Shown here one piece after another: positions 8,138 to 18,600 of a stretch of 57,793 nt of DNA. Every line of letters begins with the position of its first letter. Position 1 is the stretch's first letter. The position numbers and the translations under genes were made by a program. A model generated the notes under the pieces. That model saw only the letters and a list, made by a program, of their open reading frames with translations, was not told the DNA's origin and ran no database searches. Source of the DNA: an uncultured Clostridia bacterium (GTDB lineage Bacteria > Bacillota > Clostridia > Oscillospirales > Acutalibacteraceae); assembly GCA_944383495.1 (NCBI GenBank), contig CALWPT010000011.1, positions 1-57,793 on the forward strand, written 5' to 3'.

Positions 8138-8824
8138 TTATTCCTCTTTTCGGAGGATGATCACGGAATTGCCGTTAATTTCTCCCGCGTCTGTGCATTC
8201 GATCCGCAGGCTTACGCCGTTTTTCACCGTTAGAAAATACGTAACGTCATCCATCTCATCCACCTGCTTGGTCATACCGGCGGCCAGCAGCTGCTCCTGC
8301 GGTACCTGGCCTGAAAAATGTGGCAGCTGATCCTGAATGGTGGAAATAAATCCATTGCAGACTGCGTCGGCCTTTGCCACATAAGCCATTGACGGGTCCG
8401 TGCTGGATTCATACGTCCCATTAAAAGACAAATCCCCCGTAATCCCTTCAAAATGATACAAGGGCCCGCTGAACCAATAGGATTCCGCCAGCTGGTATTC
8501 CCTGCTGACCGCTTCGTAGGTCTTGCCGATATACTGTGCGGCAGGCGCTCCGATTAACGCCTCCACCAGCGCCATCCCCTTCTTGGAGGCAGTGGTGGTG
8601 GGAATCGTCGATGCGGCGGTAGGCGGTTTGGTGCTCCGGGCTGTGGTAGTGGGAGCCACGCGCGTCGTATCGGGAATCGTTTCCAACGTCTCGGGCGGCG
8701 CGGTGGTCGATGACGTCTCCGTTTCAGAGGCCGCTTGGGGAACTGTGGATGAGGATTTTCCGCAAGCTACCAAAACGAGAAGCGACAGCGCTAGACATAC
8801 GCCAAGCAGAATCGGCTTTTGCAC
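8138..8824 (-). CDS. Secreted lipoprotein with Thr/Pro-rich linker
   Basis: A 228-residue lipoprotein of unknown function. The signal peptide (about 1-20, LALSLLVLVAC) ends in a lipobox with Cys at about 21. A low-complexity Ser/Thr/Pro/Glu-rich linker follows (about 22-85), typical of cell-wall-spanning tethers. The folded part, from about 90, contains LIGAPAAQYIGKTYEAVSRE and ends with a strand-rich segment (VTYFLTVKNGVSLRIECTD). I do not recognise the domain. The start is GTG 8824 with AAAGGAG nine bases upstream. It stands alone between the Rrf2 gene and a strong terminator. Confidence 0.75.
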   Translation of the reverse strand: MQKPILLGVCLALSLLVLVACGKSSSTVPQAASETETSSTTAPPETLETIPDTTRVAPTTTARSTKPPTAASTIPTTTASKKGMALVEALIGAPAAQYIGKTYEAVSREYQLAESYWFSGPLYHFEGITGDLSFNGTYESSTDPSMAYVAKADAVCNGFISTIQDQLPHFSGQVPQEQLLAAGMTKQVDEMDDVTYFLTVKNGVSLRIECTDAGEINGNSVIILRKEE

Positions 8825-9027
8825 TGTGGTTCACTCCTTTACTGTAGTAAAATGACTGCCAGCCGTCCAAAACAGTTGTTTTTAACAGGCTATACGCGTA
8901 CTTTATGCTGTATCCCCAGATCATAGGCGATGGGCGATGGGAAAACGGGCTCCTGGCTGCCGCAGCTTCAGCGGGCGGTCGTCTGAAAAAATCAGAGGCG
9001 TAAAAGCCCTTCTTCTGTGTATTTCCT

Positions 9028-9453
9028 TTATTCCGGTACTTTCTCATAAGCAGTAGGACGGGGCTTTTGGCCAAAATTCACTTTGTCAAATTTTTCACGG
9101 ATCATCTGTGCGGCTTCTTCAAAAATTTTCTGGTAGTAACAGGCGTAGTCGTCTGGATGATCGCAGACATAGTCCTCGCACTGACAGCGGCTGATCACAA
9201 TAGGTCCTTCAATGGTCTCGATCACCTCCCGCAGGGTGATATCCTCCGCGCGTTTGGCAAGTATGTATCCGCCGCCTGCGCCTTTAAAAGACCGCACCAC
9301 GCCGGCAGAAGCCAGCCTTCGCAGAATTTTCAGCGCAAACCGGAGGGAAACGCCCGTCCGCTCCGCTATGGAGCCAGCACCCAGCCGCGCGCCGTAATCG
9401 GCCAGGCATTGGACGATGCGCACCGCGTAATCCGCTTCCAAGGTAATTCGCAT
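9028..9453 (-). CDS. Rrf2-family transcriptional regulator with cysteine cluster
   Basis: A 141-residue winged-helix regulator. It opens MRITLEADYAVRIVQCLADY, has the helix-turn-helix at about 25-50 and the wing GAGGGYILAK. After the dimer helix comes RCQCEDYVCDHPDDYAC, four closely spaced cysteines that in Rrf2 proteins such as IscR bind an Fe-S cluster, so it is a candidate redox or iron-sulfur sensor. ATG 9453 fits the family start; a TTG nine bases upstream (9462) sits too close to the GAAGGAATGG site. It begins 34 bases after the sigma-A gene on the same strand, so it may be read from that transcript. Confidence 0.9.
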   Translation of the reverse strand: MRITLEADYAVRIVQCLADYGARLGAGSIAERTGVSLRFALKILRRLASAGVVRSFKGAGGGYILAKRAEDITLREVIETIEGPIVISRCQCEDYVCDHPDDYACYYQKIFEEAAQMIREKFDKVNFGQKPRPTAYEKVPE

Positions 9454-9487
9454 GGGATCCAACCATTCCTTCTATACTGAAACAACG

Positions 9488-10573
9488 TCAGCGTTCCTTA
9501 AACTTGTTACTCCGCACGGGATGCCGAAGCTTCCGCAGAGCCTTGGCCTCGATTTGCCTGATCCGTTCCCGGGTTACGTGGAATTCCGTTCCCACCTCCT
9601 CCAGCGTATGGCAGCGGCCATCGTGCAGGCCGAACCGCAGGCGGATCACGTCCTCCTCCCGCGGCGTTAAGGTTTTTAACACGGAATTGATATCCTCGCT
9701 GGTAATGGTTTTCAGCGCGGCGTCATCCGGAGCCATAGCTTCCTCGTCGCGAATAAAATCCATCAACCGGCTGTCCTCCTCCGGGCCGATTGGCGTTTCC
9801 ATGGAAACCGGCTCCTGCGCCACCCGCATGATCTCCCGCACCCGATCCACCGGCAGCAGCATCGCCTCGGCGATCTGCTCCTCGCTGGGCTCCTTGCCGT
9901 TTTCATGCAGAAGCTGGCTTTGCACCTTTTTCAGCCGGTTGATGGTTTCCACCATGTGCACCGGGATCCGGATGGTGCGGGCCTGATCGGCAATGGCGCG
10001 GGTAATGGCCTGCCGGATCCACCAGGTGGCGTAGGTGGAAAATTTGAAGCCTTTTGTATAATCAAACTTCTCCACCGCCTTGATAAGGCCGACGTTGCCT
10101 TCCTGGATCAAATCCAAAAAGTGCATGCCCCTTCCCACATACCGTTTGGCAATGCTGACCACCAGCCGCAAATTCGCCTCCGTCAGCCGCTTTTTCGCCA
10201 CTGCGTCCCCTTCCGAAATGCGCATGGCAAGATCCACCTCTTCATCGGCGGCAAGAAGCGGCACCCGTCCTATCTCCTTCAGGTACATTTTGACCGGATC
10301 GTTAAGAGCAATATTCTCTACATTGAGGGCGTCCTCCATCTCTTCCTTAGTGACCTCTTCGATTTCAAGCTCGTCCAGGCTCGGCTCCTCGATGAAATCC
10401 AGGTCAAGAAGAGGCGGCTCTTCCTTCAGCTCATCCTCATTGAGGTTGTCCAGCTCTAGATTTTCCTCCTCTTGCTCCTCCATTGGTTCCTCCGCGGCTT
10501 TTTCCTCTTCTAATATCCTTTCGTCTAAAGCGTCGTCGTCAAACACGGCAGCGTCCTTTTTCTTATTATCCAT
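9488..10573 (-). CDS. rpoD: Primary sigma factor SigA/RpoD
   Basis: A 361-residue housekeeping sigma factor. A very acidic N-terminal region (about 1-85, Glu/Asp/Leu-rich) is followed by region 1.2 ([16 protein letters not shown]), region 2 with [24 protein letters not shown] and [15 protein letters not shown] for -10 binding, region 3 ([14 protein letters not shown]) and region 4.2 ([20 protein letters not shown]) for -35 binding. All are intact. The ATG overlaps the end of dnaG by 8 bases, implying translational coupling in the classic dnaG-rpoD operon. The many TTGACA/TATAAT promoters in the window fit this factor. Confidence 0.97.
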   Translation of the reverse strand: MDNKKKDAAVFDDDALDERILEEEKAAEEPMEEQEEENLELDNLNEDELKEEPPLLDLDFIEEPSLDELEIEEVTKEEMEDALNVENIALNDPVKMYLKEIGRVPLLAADEEVDLAMRISEGDAVAKKRLTEANLRLVVSIAKRYVGRGMHFLDLIQEGNVGLIKAVEKFDYTKGFKFSTYATWWIRQAITRAIADQARTIRIPVHMVETINRLKKVQSQLLHENGKEPSEEQIAEAMLLPVDRVREIMRVAQEPVSMETPIGPEEDSRLMDFIRDEEAMAPDDAALKTITSEDINSVLKTLTPREEDVIRLRFGLHDGRCHTLEEVGTEFHVTRERIRQIEAKALRKLRHPVRSNKFKER

Positions 10574-12335
10574 GCGGTTTTTCCTTCCTCTGCGTGATTT
10601 TTTGTATATTCCTCGCCCACTGCTCGGTGTCCATATCCGCCGGAGCAGGGGCGTTGTCTTTTTCCTTTTCCTCTAAAATAACCCGGATACAGTCCTTCCA
10701 TTCAGCGACGGCGTTCTCCTTGCTGAAAGGCCGGTTTTGCAGCTCCACAATCCTTCCCATTTCCGCGGGTGTGAATTCCCCGCCGCACAGCGACAGGTCA
10801 AATGGGACGCCTGTCTGCGACTGGGCCAGCACCTGTTCGTAGACCCTGCGGTGAAACCTGGTCAAAAAGTGGTCTGGCGGCAGCTTTTCCTCCGATTGGC
10901 GGGCCAGATCCGGATGGTACATCAGCAACGTCAGCAAACATTCCTCCGCCCGGGCCGCCCGGGGATACCGTGCCCGCTCCGGATTGACCTCATCCCGCTT
11001 CTTCCCGGGGGCCACGATTTGCCGCAGCTGCTGTTTGCTTTGCCGTGCCTGGCTGCGGCTGCGCTTCTGCCGCAGCTGGTTCACCACCGCATCCTTGCTG
11101 ACGCCGAATTCCTGGCCCAGCCGCCCGGCATACAGTTCCCGGGCAATGGCGTCATCTACCCCGGCTAGGATTTCCACTGCCTTCTGCAAATAAAGCATTC
11201 GTCCGGATTCGGCCGATAAGTCAAACCCTTCCCGGGCGCAAAGAAGCTTATACTCTATATCATTCCCCGCGTCCTCCAGCAAAAGCCGAAATTTTTCCGC
11301 GCCGTGGGCTTTGATGAATTCATCCGGATCCTTTCCGTCGGGAATCCGCAGTACCCGCACCCGAACGCCCGCTTCGTTCAGAATTTCAATGGCCCGGGCG
11401 GTTGCCCTTTGCCCAGCCGCGTCCGCGTCCAGCGTCACCACAATTTCTTTCGCGTACCGGGACAATAGGTGCGCCTGCTCGGACGTAAACGATGTTCCCA
11501 ACGCGGCCACAGCGTTTTCAAATCCCGCCTGGTGCAGGGAAATGACGTCCATATACCCTTCCGCCAGAATCAGAGAGTCGCCCTTCACATTTTTGGCAAA
11601 ATTCAACGCGTAAACGTTGCGGCTCTTTTTATAGACGGGAGTGTCGGATGAATTGATGTATTTCGCGCCCTCGTCGTTGGGCATTTTTCGCCCGCCAAAG
11701 GCGATCACGCCTCCCCTTAGGTCAATGATGGGAAACATGATCTTGTTGCGAAACCGGTCGTACACCCGCCCGTTTTTACTTTTTCCCGCCAAATCCGCCA
11801 GAACGATCACATCAGCGGGAAAACCCTTCCCCTCCAAATAGCGGGTAAGGCCTGTCCAATCATCCGGCGCGTACCCCAGCCCAAAATGGCGGATAGTGGC
11901 GGGAGACAATTGCCTTGCCGCCAGGTATTCCCTTGCCGCGGCCCCCTGCGGGCTTAACAGCATTTCATGAAAAAAATGGGCGGCGGCACGGTTCATTTCC
12001 AGAATCTGCGCCCTTATCCGGGCTGCCGAATCGTCATAGCCCTGTTCGGGCACCTGCATGCCCGCCCGGTCAGCCAGGAAGCGGACGGCTTCCATGTAAT
12101 CCAGGTTTTCAATCGCCCGGATAAAGGTGATCACATCGCCCCCCGCGCCGCATCCGAAGCAGTAATACGAGCCGTTTTCCGGATACAGCGTGAAGGATGG
12201 GGTTTTTTCATTGTGGAACGGACATAGTCCCACCAGATTGCTTCCCCGGCGGCGAAGGTTCACATAGCTCCCCACCACCGATTCAATATCGTTCCGATAT
12301 TTCAGCTCAGATAAAAATTCCGGCGGCAGCGCCAT
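10566..12335 (-). CDS. dnaG: DNA primase DnaG
   Basis: A 589-residue primase that makes RNA primers at the replication fork. The N-terminal zinc-binding domain has [11 protein letters not shown] and [11 protein letters not shown] (C-x2-H then C-x2-C), the catalytic core follows and the TOPRIM domain contains [15 protein letters not shown] and TLDADAAG. The C-terminal portion (about 430-589) is the helicase-binding domain, which is poorly conserved. Length and order are normal. GGGGAGATGG precedes the ATG, 29 bases after dgt. Confidence 0.96.
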   Translation of the reverse strand: MALPPEFLSELKYRNDIESVVGSYVNLRRRGSNLVGLCPFHNEKTPSFTLYPENGSYYCFGCGAGGDVITFIRAIENLDYMEAVRFLADRAGMQVPEQGYDDSAARIRAQILEMNRAAAHFFHEMLLSPQGAAAREYLAARQLSPATIRHFGLGYAPDDWTGLTRYLEGKGFPADVIVLADLAGKSKNGRVYDRFRNKIMFPIIDLRGGVIAFGGRKMPNDEGAKYINSSDTPVYKKSRNVYALNFAKNVKGDSLILAEGYMDVISLHQAGFENAVAALGTSFTSEQAHLLSRYAKEIVVTLDADAAGQRATARAIEILNEAGVRVRVLRIPDGKDPDEFIKAHGAEKFRLLLEDAGNDIEYKLLCAREGFDLSAESGRMLYLQKAVEILAGVDDAIARELYAGRLGQEFGVSKDAVVNQLRQKRSRSQARQSKQQLRQIVAPGKKRDEVNPERARYPRAARAEECLLTLLMYHPDLARQSEEKLPPDHFLTRFHRRVYEQVLAQSQTGVPFDLSLCGGEFTPAEMGRIVELQNRPFSKENAVAEWKDCIRVILEEKEKDNAPAPADMDTEQWARNIQKITQRKEKPHG

Positions 12336-12364
12336 GGTACCATCTCCCCTCGCCTAAAACGCCG

Positions 12365-13366
12365 TCATTCGGATTTCCAGGGTTTTGGAACAAACAGCTC
12401 TTCAAAGGTATGAACGGCAAACCGATCGGTCATGCCAGCGATGTAATCGCAAGCCGCCCGCGCGGCGCCCTCCTGTTGGTAAATCCGGCGGTACTCCTTG
12501 GACAGTTTCTCCGGCCGTTCCAGAAAATATTCATACAGCCTTCTGACAGCCTCCTCCGCCTTGCCCTCCTCGCTCTTGGCCACCGGATTAAAGTATACGT
12601 GCTCGTACATAAATTGATGCAGCTCTTCAAACGCTTCCGCCTGGGGCGAAGCCATTTGAATTTCCTCCCCGCTGCCCTGAACCACAGCCCGCACCAGAGT
12701 ATCAATTCGCTGGCTGATCCGGTTACCCAGCATGTCCCGCAGGGGCTTCGGAATATCGTCCTCCCGCAGAACGCCGGCGCGAACCGCATCGTCTATGTCG
12801 TGATTGATATAGGCGATCCGGTCGGAAATCCGCACCACGCGGCCTTCCAGCGTGTCCGCCTGCTGCCCTTTGGTGTGGCAGACAATGCCGTTGAGCACTT
12901 CATATGTAAGGTTTAGGCCATCGCCATCCTTTTCCAGCCGCTCCACCACCCGCACGCTTTGCTCATAATGCCGGAACCCATCCGCAAAACAGCGGTTGAG
13001 CGCGCGTTCTCCCGCGTGGCCAAAGGGTGTGTGCCCCAAATCGTGACCCAAAGCGATGGCCTCGGTTAGATCCTCGTTCAGCCGCATGGCCCGGGAAATC
13101 GTTCGAGCGATCTGGGAAACCTCCAGCGTATGCGTCAGCCGCGTGCGGTAATAATCCCCCTCAGGGGCCAAAAACACCTGGGTCTTGTGCTTTAACCGGC
13201 GGAAGGAGCTGCAATGGATGATCCGATCCCGGTCCCGTTGAAAGCAGGTGCGCAGATCGCAGGGCTCCTCCGGCCGGGCGCGCCCTTTGCTGTTCCGGCT
13301 CAAGGCCGCGAGAGGTGACAACGCAGCTGCCTCCTGGGCTTCTATGCGTTCCCGGATGCTTTCCAT
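12365..13366 (-). CDS. dgt: dGTP triphosphohydrolase-like HD-domain protein
   Basis: A 333-residue metal-dependent phosphohydrolase predicted to hydrolyse dNTPs, classically dGTP to deoxyguanosine and triphosphate. The N-terminus has CSSFRRLKHKTQVF. The HD motifs are TRLTHTLEVSQ and ALGHDLGHTPFGHAGE, and the last metal ligand lies in DRIAYINHDIDD. It belongs to the shorter Firmicutes type that accompanies dnaG-rpoD. The ribosome site is GGGGGAGATGAT before the ATG. It sits 18 bases after the YigZ gene and 29 before dnaG. Confidence 0.9.
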   Translation of the reverse strand: MESIRERIEAQEAAALSPLAALSRNSKGRARPEEPCDLRTCFQRDRDRIIHCSSFRRLKHKTQVFLAPEGDYYRTRLTHTLEVSQIARTISRAMRLNEDLTEAIALGHDLGHTPFGHAGERALNRCFADGFRHYEQSVRVVERLEKDGDGLNLTYEVLNGIVCHTKGQQADTLEGRVVRISDRIAYINHDIDDAVRAGVLREDDIPKPLRDMLGNRISQRIDTLVRAVVQGSGEEIQMASPQAEAFEELHQFMYEHVYFNPVAKSEEGKAEEAVRRLYEYFLERPEKLSKEYRRIYQQEGAARAACDYIAGMTDRFAVHTFEELFVPKPWKSE

Positions 13367-13384
13367 ATCATCTCCCCCTTCCCC

Positions 13385-14038
13385 TTATTTATTCGACAAA
13401 TTCCCGTTTTCTCCTGCGGCAAAGGGAAAATATTTTTCTTCCTCTTCTATTATTTTGCTCTGTCCTCCCGTCAGCTCCTGCACCTGCCGGGCGAACGCCG
13501 TCTTTTGTTCCGCAGGCAGGACGGCCCTGAACTGCACCCGTTCTCCAAATCCGCTTTCTTCCTCCCAACCATCAAAGAGCGCAAGGGCCGAAGCCAGCTT
13601 GCCGTACTGATGGTATTCACAGTCCAGCGATACCCGCACGCATGGCCGCATCAGCGCAGTACCCGCCGCCTGTGCCGCCTGCGCCGCCGCCTGGGAGTAA
13701 GCGCGGACAAGCCCTCCCGTTCCCAGCAATATCCCACCGAAGTATCGCACCACCACAAAGCATGCATCCCACAGTTCCCGGCCGGTCAGAATATCCAGCA
13801 CCGGTTTTCCCGCCGTGCCCTGCGGCTCCCCATCGTCGCTGAAGCGGCATAGCTGCCCGTCCCGCAGGCGGTATGCGTATACATGATGGCGGGCCTGGGG
13901 ATGCAGGGATTTGATTTCCGCCAGAAAACAGGCTGCCCCTTTTGGATCCTGCACTGGGCGCACATAACCGATAAACCGGGATTTCCGCTCCGTCAGCTCG
14001 GCAGACGCTTCCCGCCCCGGGGTTTTGTATTCGTTCAT
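13385..14038 (-). CDS. YigZ/IMPACT family protein
   Basis: A 217-residue protein of the UPF0029/IMPACT family. It contains the hallmark ERKSRFIGYVRPV, then HHVYAYRLRDGQLCRFSDDGEPQGTAG split by a short loop and YFGGILLGTGGLVRAY. Eukaryotic IMPACT regulates GCN2; bacterial members probably act in translation or RNA metabolism, with no settled function. ATG 14038 is chosen because GGGAGGGGAGG lies just upstream. A longer frame reaching 14116 would run through the terminator of rpmE and is rejected. It heads the run into dgt, dnaG and rpoD. Confidence 0.88.
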   Translation of the reverse strand: MNEYKTPGREASAELTERKSRFIGYVRPVQDPKGAACFLAEIKSLHPQARHHVYAYRLRDGQLCRFSDDGEPQGTAGKPVLDILTGRELWDACFVVVRYFGGILLGTGGLVRAYSQAAAQAAQAAGTALMRPCVRVSLDCEYHQYGKLASALALFDGWEEESGFGERVQFRAVLPAEQKTAFARQVQELTGGQSKIIEEEEKYFPFAAGENGNLSNK

Positions 14039-14065
14039 TTCGGGCCTCCCCTCCCGGCCATACGG

Positions 14066-14101
14066 AAAAACCGCAATTGCCCGTTGGGCGATTGCGGTTT
14101 T
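14066..14101 (-). terminator. Terminator of rpmE
   Basis: AAAACCGCAAT(C/T)GCCC arms pair around AACG, followed on the minus strand by GGTTTTTCC, directly downstream of the L31 stop codon. Confidence 0.85.
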
Positions 14102-14124
14102 CATGCTGCATGACAAAAAGCTGC

Positions 14125-14331
14125 TTATTTGTCTTCCATGTTGAACCGTTTCTTGAAACGGTCGACCCGGCCGCCGGTGTCAACCAATTTCTGTTTACCG
14201 GTAAAGAACGGGTGGCACTTGGAACAAATATCAATGCGCAGGTTCTGTTTGGTGGAGCTGGTTTCAAACTCGGCACCGCAGGCGCATTTCACAGTTGTTT
14301 TCTCATATTTGGGGTGTATGCCTTCCTTCAT
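14125..14331 (-). CDS. rpmE: Ribosomal protein bL31, zinc-binding form
   Basis: A 68-residue protein of the large ribosomal subunit. CACGAEF near residue 16 and [13 protein letters not shown] near residue 37 supply four cysteines, so this is the C+ (zinc-containing) version. In bacteria that carry both forms this paralog acts as a zinc reserve and is replaced by a cysteine-free copy in zinc starvation. The C-terminal VDRFKKRF is typical. AGAGGTGA precedes the ATG; it has its own promoter and terminator and is a single-gene unit. Confidence 0.96.
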   Translation of the reverse strand: MKEGIHPKYEKTTVKCACGAEFETSSTKQNLRIDICSKCHPFFTGKQKLVDTGGRVDRFKKRFNMEDK

Positions 14332-14373
14332 CGCATCGTCACCTCTTTCGCATACAATTCAATAGCAAAATTT

Positions 14374-14402
14374 ATAATACCACACCTGCTCTGAAAATGC
14401 AA
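14374..14402 (-). promoter_or_regulatory. Promoter of rpmE
   Basis: Minus strand: TTGCAT at 14397-14402 and TATTAT at 14374-14379 with a 17-base spacer, about 43 bases before the start codon. Confidence 0.75.
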
Positions 14403-14469
14403 GAATTTTTTGAAGCTTTTCCGTTTCTTCCCTGACTTTGCTCTGCGCCCCACAAAAACGCCCGTGTTT

Positions 14470-15675
14470 TCAGCCCAAAAACCTGCGCATAATGGATGTA
14501 CCCTCCGCTATATAAACCCCCGTCGCCTTTGCCGACGCCTCGCTGAAGCAGGCGACGCCCTCCCTCGGCGCGGATTTTTGATAGATCAGATACGGCACCG
14601 GATCCGCAGCGTGGGTCATGGTGGACAGCGGCGTGGGATGATCCGGCAGGATCATAACCTTGTAATCCTCCCCTATTTGTTCCAGGCCGGCCAGCAGAAT
14701 CGGCAGAACCCGCCCGTCAATCATTTCAATCGCCTTGACTTTATTGTCTATTTCATGCCGGTGGCCGCATTCGTCGGGCGCTTCCAAATGAACATAGACG
14801 AAATCCTGGCCGTTTTGCAGCGCTTCCACCGCCGCCTGCGCCTTGCCTTCAAAGTTGGTGTCGATATACCCTGTCGCGCCGGGCACCCCCGCCACCTGCA
14901 TACGAGCGCAAACGCCGATGCCCTTGATCAGGTCCACCGCCGAAACCACTGTGCCCTTCAGTCCGAATTTTTCAGAAAACGGCTCCAGCGAAGGCTTTTT
15001 TCCCTCTCCCCAGAACCAGCAGGCATTGGCGGGACGTTTGCCCTGCGCTTTCCGCTGCTGGTTGACCGGATGCTTTGCCAAAACCTCCATGCTTTGCTCC
15101 ATCATGGCAATCAGCGGCGCAGCAGCGGGAACCTTCGACAGATATTCCCCAATCACCCGCCCGGAAATATCGTGAGGCGGGGTCAGCTCCAGACCCAGAG
15201 CGCCCCCCTTCCACACCAGGCAATGCCGGTAGGAAACGCCGGTGTAAAAGGAAAACGCGTCGCTGCCAAACCGTTCCTTAAGCGCCTTTACCAATAAATC
15301 GGCCTCTTGGGTGGAAATATCCCCCGCGCAGTAATCCACCATTGTTTTGTCCCCAAATTTCTCCTCATCCGACAAGGTTACCAGGTTGCAGCGAAGGGCC
15401 ACGTCATCCGCTTCCAGCTGGACGCCGATATTCGCCGCCTCCAGGGGCGAACGGCCGGTATAGCACACCCGGGGATCATATCCCATCACCGAAAGGTTCG
15501 CAACGTCGCTGCCGGGCTTTAACCCGTCGGCGACGGTTTTGCAAAGTCCCACCTCGCTTTTCGCCGCCAGCGCATCCATATGCGGCTTTTTCGCCGCTTC
15601 CATGGGCGTTTTGCCGCCCAGCTCCGGCAGGGGGTAATCCGCCATGCCGTCGCACAACACTACCGCGTATTTCAT
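14470..15675 (-). CDS. apgM: Cofactor-independent phosphoglycerate mutase, ApgM type
   Basis: A 401-residue metalloenzyme interconverting 3- and 2-phosphoglycerate in glycolysis and gluconeogenesis. It shows the alkaline-phosphatase-superfamily start VVLCDGMADYPLPELGGKTP, then SDVANLSVMGYDP with the likely phosphorylated Ser, YTGRSPLEAANIG, HLEAPDECGHRHEID and LPDHPTPLSTMTHAADPVP, which carry the metal ligands. This ApgM family, first known from archaea, is common in anaerobes. It starts 15 bases after purL, with the ribosome site AAGGAG overlapping the purL stop. Enolase, the next glycolytic step, is at 37319. Confidence 0.93.
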   Translation of the reverse strand: MKYAVVLCDGMADYPLPELGGKTPMEAAKKPHMDALAAKSEVGLCKTVADGLKPGSDVANLSVMGYDPRVCYTGRSPLEAANIGVQLEADDVALRCNLVTLSDEEKFGDKTMVDYCAGDISTQEADLLVKALKERFGSDAFSFYTGVSYRHCLVWKGGALGLELTPPHDISGRVIGEYLSKVPAAAPLIAMMEQSMEVLAKHPVNQQRKAQGKRPANACWFWGEGKKPSLEPFSEKFGLKGTVVSAVDLIKGIGVCARMQVAGVPGATGYIDTNFEGKAQAAVEALQNGQDFVYVHLEAPDECGHRHEIDNKVKAIEMIDGRVLPILLAGLEQIGEDYKVMILPDHPTPLSTMTHAADPVPYLIYQKSAPREGVACFSEASAKATGVYIAEGTSIMRRFLG

Positions 15676-15690
15676 ATCGCCGCCTGCTCC

Positions 15691-18600
15691 TTATTGAAAA
15701 TATAAAACGCCCGCTTCAAACAGCTTCTGATCCTTTGCCCCGGGAACGTTTTTATAGCATTCCCGGTTTTTCCGTTCGCTGTGGCCCATTTTCCCGAGAA
15801 TCCGGCCGTCGGGCGAGGTGATGCCTTCAATGGCGCAGACCGAACCGTTGGGGTTAAAGGGCATCTCCTGCGCCGGCTTCCCGTCCAATCCCACATACTG
15901 GGTGGCCACCTGACCGCCGCGGCTCAGCCGCTCGATCCACTCGGCGTTTGCGACAAACCGCCCTTCCCCGTGGGACACGGGAATGGTGTGCACGTCCCCG
16001 GCGCTGCACAGCGACAGCCAGGGGGATTTAACGGAGGTCACCCGGGTATACACCATCTGGGACACATGGCGGCCGATGGTATTGAAGGTCAGGGTGGGAT
16101 CGTCGGGCAGCTGCTCGCGGATCTCGCCATAGGGCAGCAGACCCAGCTTGATCAGCGCCTGGAATCCGTTGCAGATCCCCAGCATGAGCCCGTCCCGCTC
16201 CTGCAGCAGGCGGTGAGCGGCTTCCTTCAGCCGGGGGTTGCGGAAGGTGGTGGCAATAAATTTGCCGGAGCCGTCGGGCTCGTCGCCTCCGGAAAAGCCG
16301 CCGGGGAACATGATGATCTGGGCCCGGTTCACGGCCTTCACCATGGCTTCGATGGTTTCTTCGATGGCGGCGGGGGTCAGGTTCTTCACCACCAAAATCT
16401 CCGCCTGGGCGCCCGCTTGCTCAAAGGCGCGGGCGGTATCGTATTCACAGTTCGTGCCGGGAAACACGGGGATGAACACGTTTGGCCGGGCCGCCTTCAC
16501 CGAGGGCCCGCGCCCGTTCCTCTCCGCAAACAGCGGAATACTTGCGCGCACCGCCGCTTTGGGTTGGGCCTTCGTGGGAAAAACGGATTCCAGCTTGCCG
16601 CAGTAGGCTTCCAGCGCCTGAGCCATGCCCACCGTTTCATCCGCAAACCGAAATTCCGGTTCCTTGATGGTTTTTCCCAAAACGACGCCGCCCATTTCCA
16701 AAGCGGGCGCCGGGTCGTTCATTTCCAAAACAAAGGAAGCGGATAGGGGCGCAAACAGCAAAGCCCTGTCCTGTTCCGTGAACTGCACGCCCAAGCGGTT
16801 GCCAAAGGCCATTTTAGCGATCTGGGCCGCCGCGCCGCCTTCCTTGACCACCGAAGCGGAACGAACCGTTCCGTCCTCCAGCCATTGGAGCAGCCTGCCG
16901 TATACCGCTTTGGCGGCTTCAAAATCCGGCATGCGGGTTTCTTTCACCGCCGGCAAAGGCAGCAGGACAACCGCGCCGCCCGCTCCTTGGAAGGCCGCGG
17001 ACATGGTTTTGGAAGCCTTGGTCATCGCCAGGGCGAAGGATACGAGAGTGGGCGGCACATCCAGGTCATTAAAGGAACCGGACATGGAGTCCTTTCCGCC
17101 GATGGCGGCGGCGCCCATTCTGCATTGGGCCAGAAAGCCGCCCAGCAGCGCGGCAGCGGGCTTGCCCCACCGCTCGGGCTTTTCATGCAGCCGCTCGAAA
17201 TATTCTTGGAAGGTCAGCCGGGCGGTAAGTGGATCCGCGCCCACCGCCGCCAGCTTGCTCAGGCTTTCCATCACAGCCCAGACGGAACCGTGAAACGGGC
17301 TTTGCTGGGTCAGCCGGGGCATATACCCAAAGGACATGGCGGTAGCGTCGTCGGTCTGGCCCTTCAAGACGGGTATCTTGGCCACCATAGCCTCCTCCGG
17401 GGTCATCTGATACGCGCCCGCAAAGGGCATCAGCACCGTCGACGCGCCAATTGACGAGTCAAACCGTTCGCTCAGCCCCTTCTGGCTGGCCACCTCCAGC
17501 CGCGAAAGGTTGGAAACAAAGGCTTCCGGCAGGGATTTTTCCGCTAAAGCGGCGGGAACCGAATTCCGGTAGTCCTCTCCCATGGGCGCGGTGATCCGCG
17601 CCCGGGCCTTGCCGGTGACGCCGTTGGTATTGAGAAATTCCCGGGACATGTCGACAATGACCTTCCCCCGCCACTCCATCACCAGGCGTGGCTGCTCGGT
17701 CACCACGGCGACCTTCGTCGCCTCCAGGTTCTCCTGCGCGGATAATGCGGCAAACCGCTCTGCGTCGGAAGGATCCAGCACCACGGCCATACGCTCCTGC
17801 GATTCGGAAATGGCCAGCTCCGTCCCGTCTAGTCCGTCGTATTTTTTCGGTACGGCGTCCAAGTCGATCCGCAGCCCGTCGGCCAGCTCGCCAATGGCGA
17901 CGCAAACGCCGCCGGCCCCAAAGTCGTTGCACCGCTTGATCATTTTCGCCACTTCCGGATGGCGGAACAGCCGCTGGATTTTCCGCTCGGTGGGCGGGTT
18001 GCCCTTCTGCACCTGCGCGCCGCAGGTTTCCACGGAATGATCGTCGTGCGCTTTCGAGGAGCCGGTGGCCCCGCCGCAGCCGTCGCGGCCCGTCCGGCCG
18101 CCCAGCAGCACGATGACATCCCCAGGGGCGGGCACGCCCCGCATAACGTTTTCCTTGGGGGAAGCGCCTACCACCGCGCCGATTTCCAGCCGTTTGGCCA
18201 GATAACCCTCATGGTACAGCTCCGCCACCTGCCCGGTGGACAGGCCGATTTGATTGCCGTAGGACGAGTAGCCGTGGGCCGCTTCGGTGGTGATTTTCTT
18301 CTGGGGCAGCTTGCCCTTCATGGTATCTCCAAACGGAACGGTGGGATCGCCGCTGCCCGTCACCCGCATAGCCTGATACACATAGGCCCGGCCCGACAGG
18401 GGATCTCGGATCGCCCCGCCCAGGCAAGTGGCCGCGCCGCCGAAAGGCTCAATTTCCGTCGGGTGGTTATGGGTTTCGTTTTTAAACTGGATCAGCCACT
18501 GCTCGGTTTTTCCATCAATGGTCACAGGAACCTCAATGGAGCAGGCGTTGATCTCCTCCGATTCGTCCAGATTTTGCAGCATGCCCCGCTTTTTCAGCAG

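Noticed and set aside
14410..15297. 295-codon plus-strand frame opposite apgM
   Set aside because: Antisense shadow; its start region lies in the rpmE promoter zone and no domain is visible.
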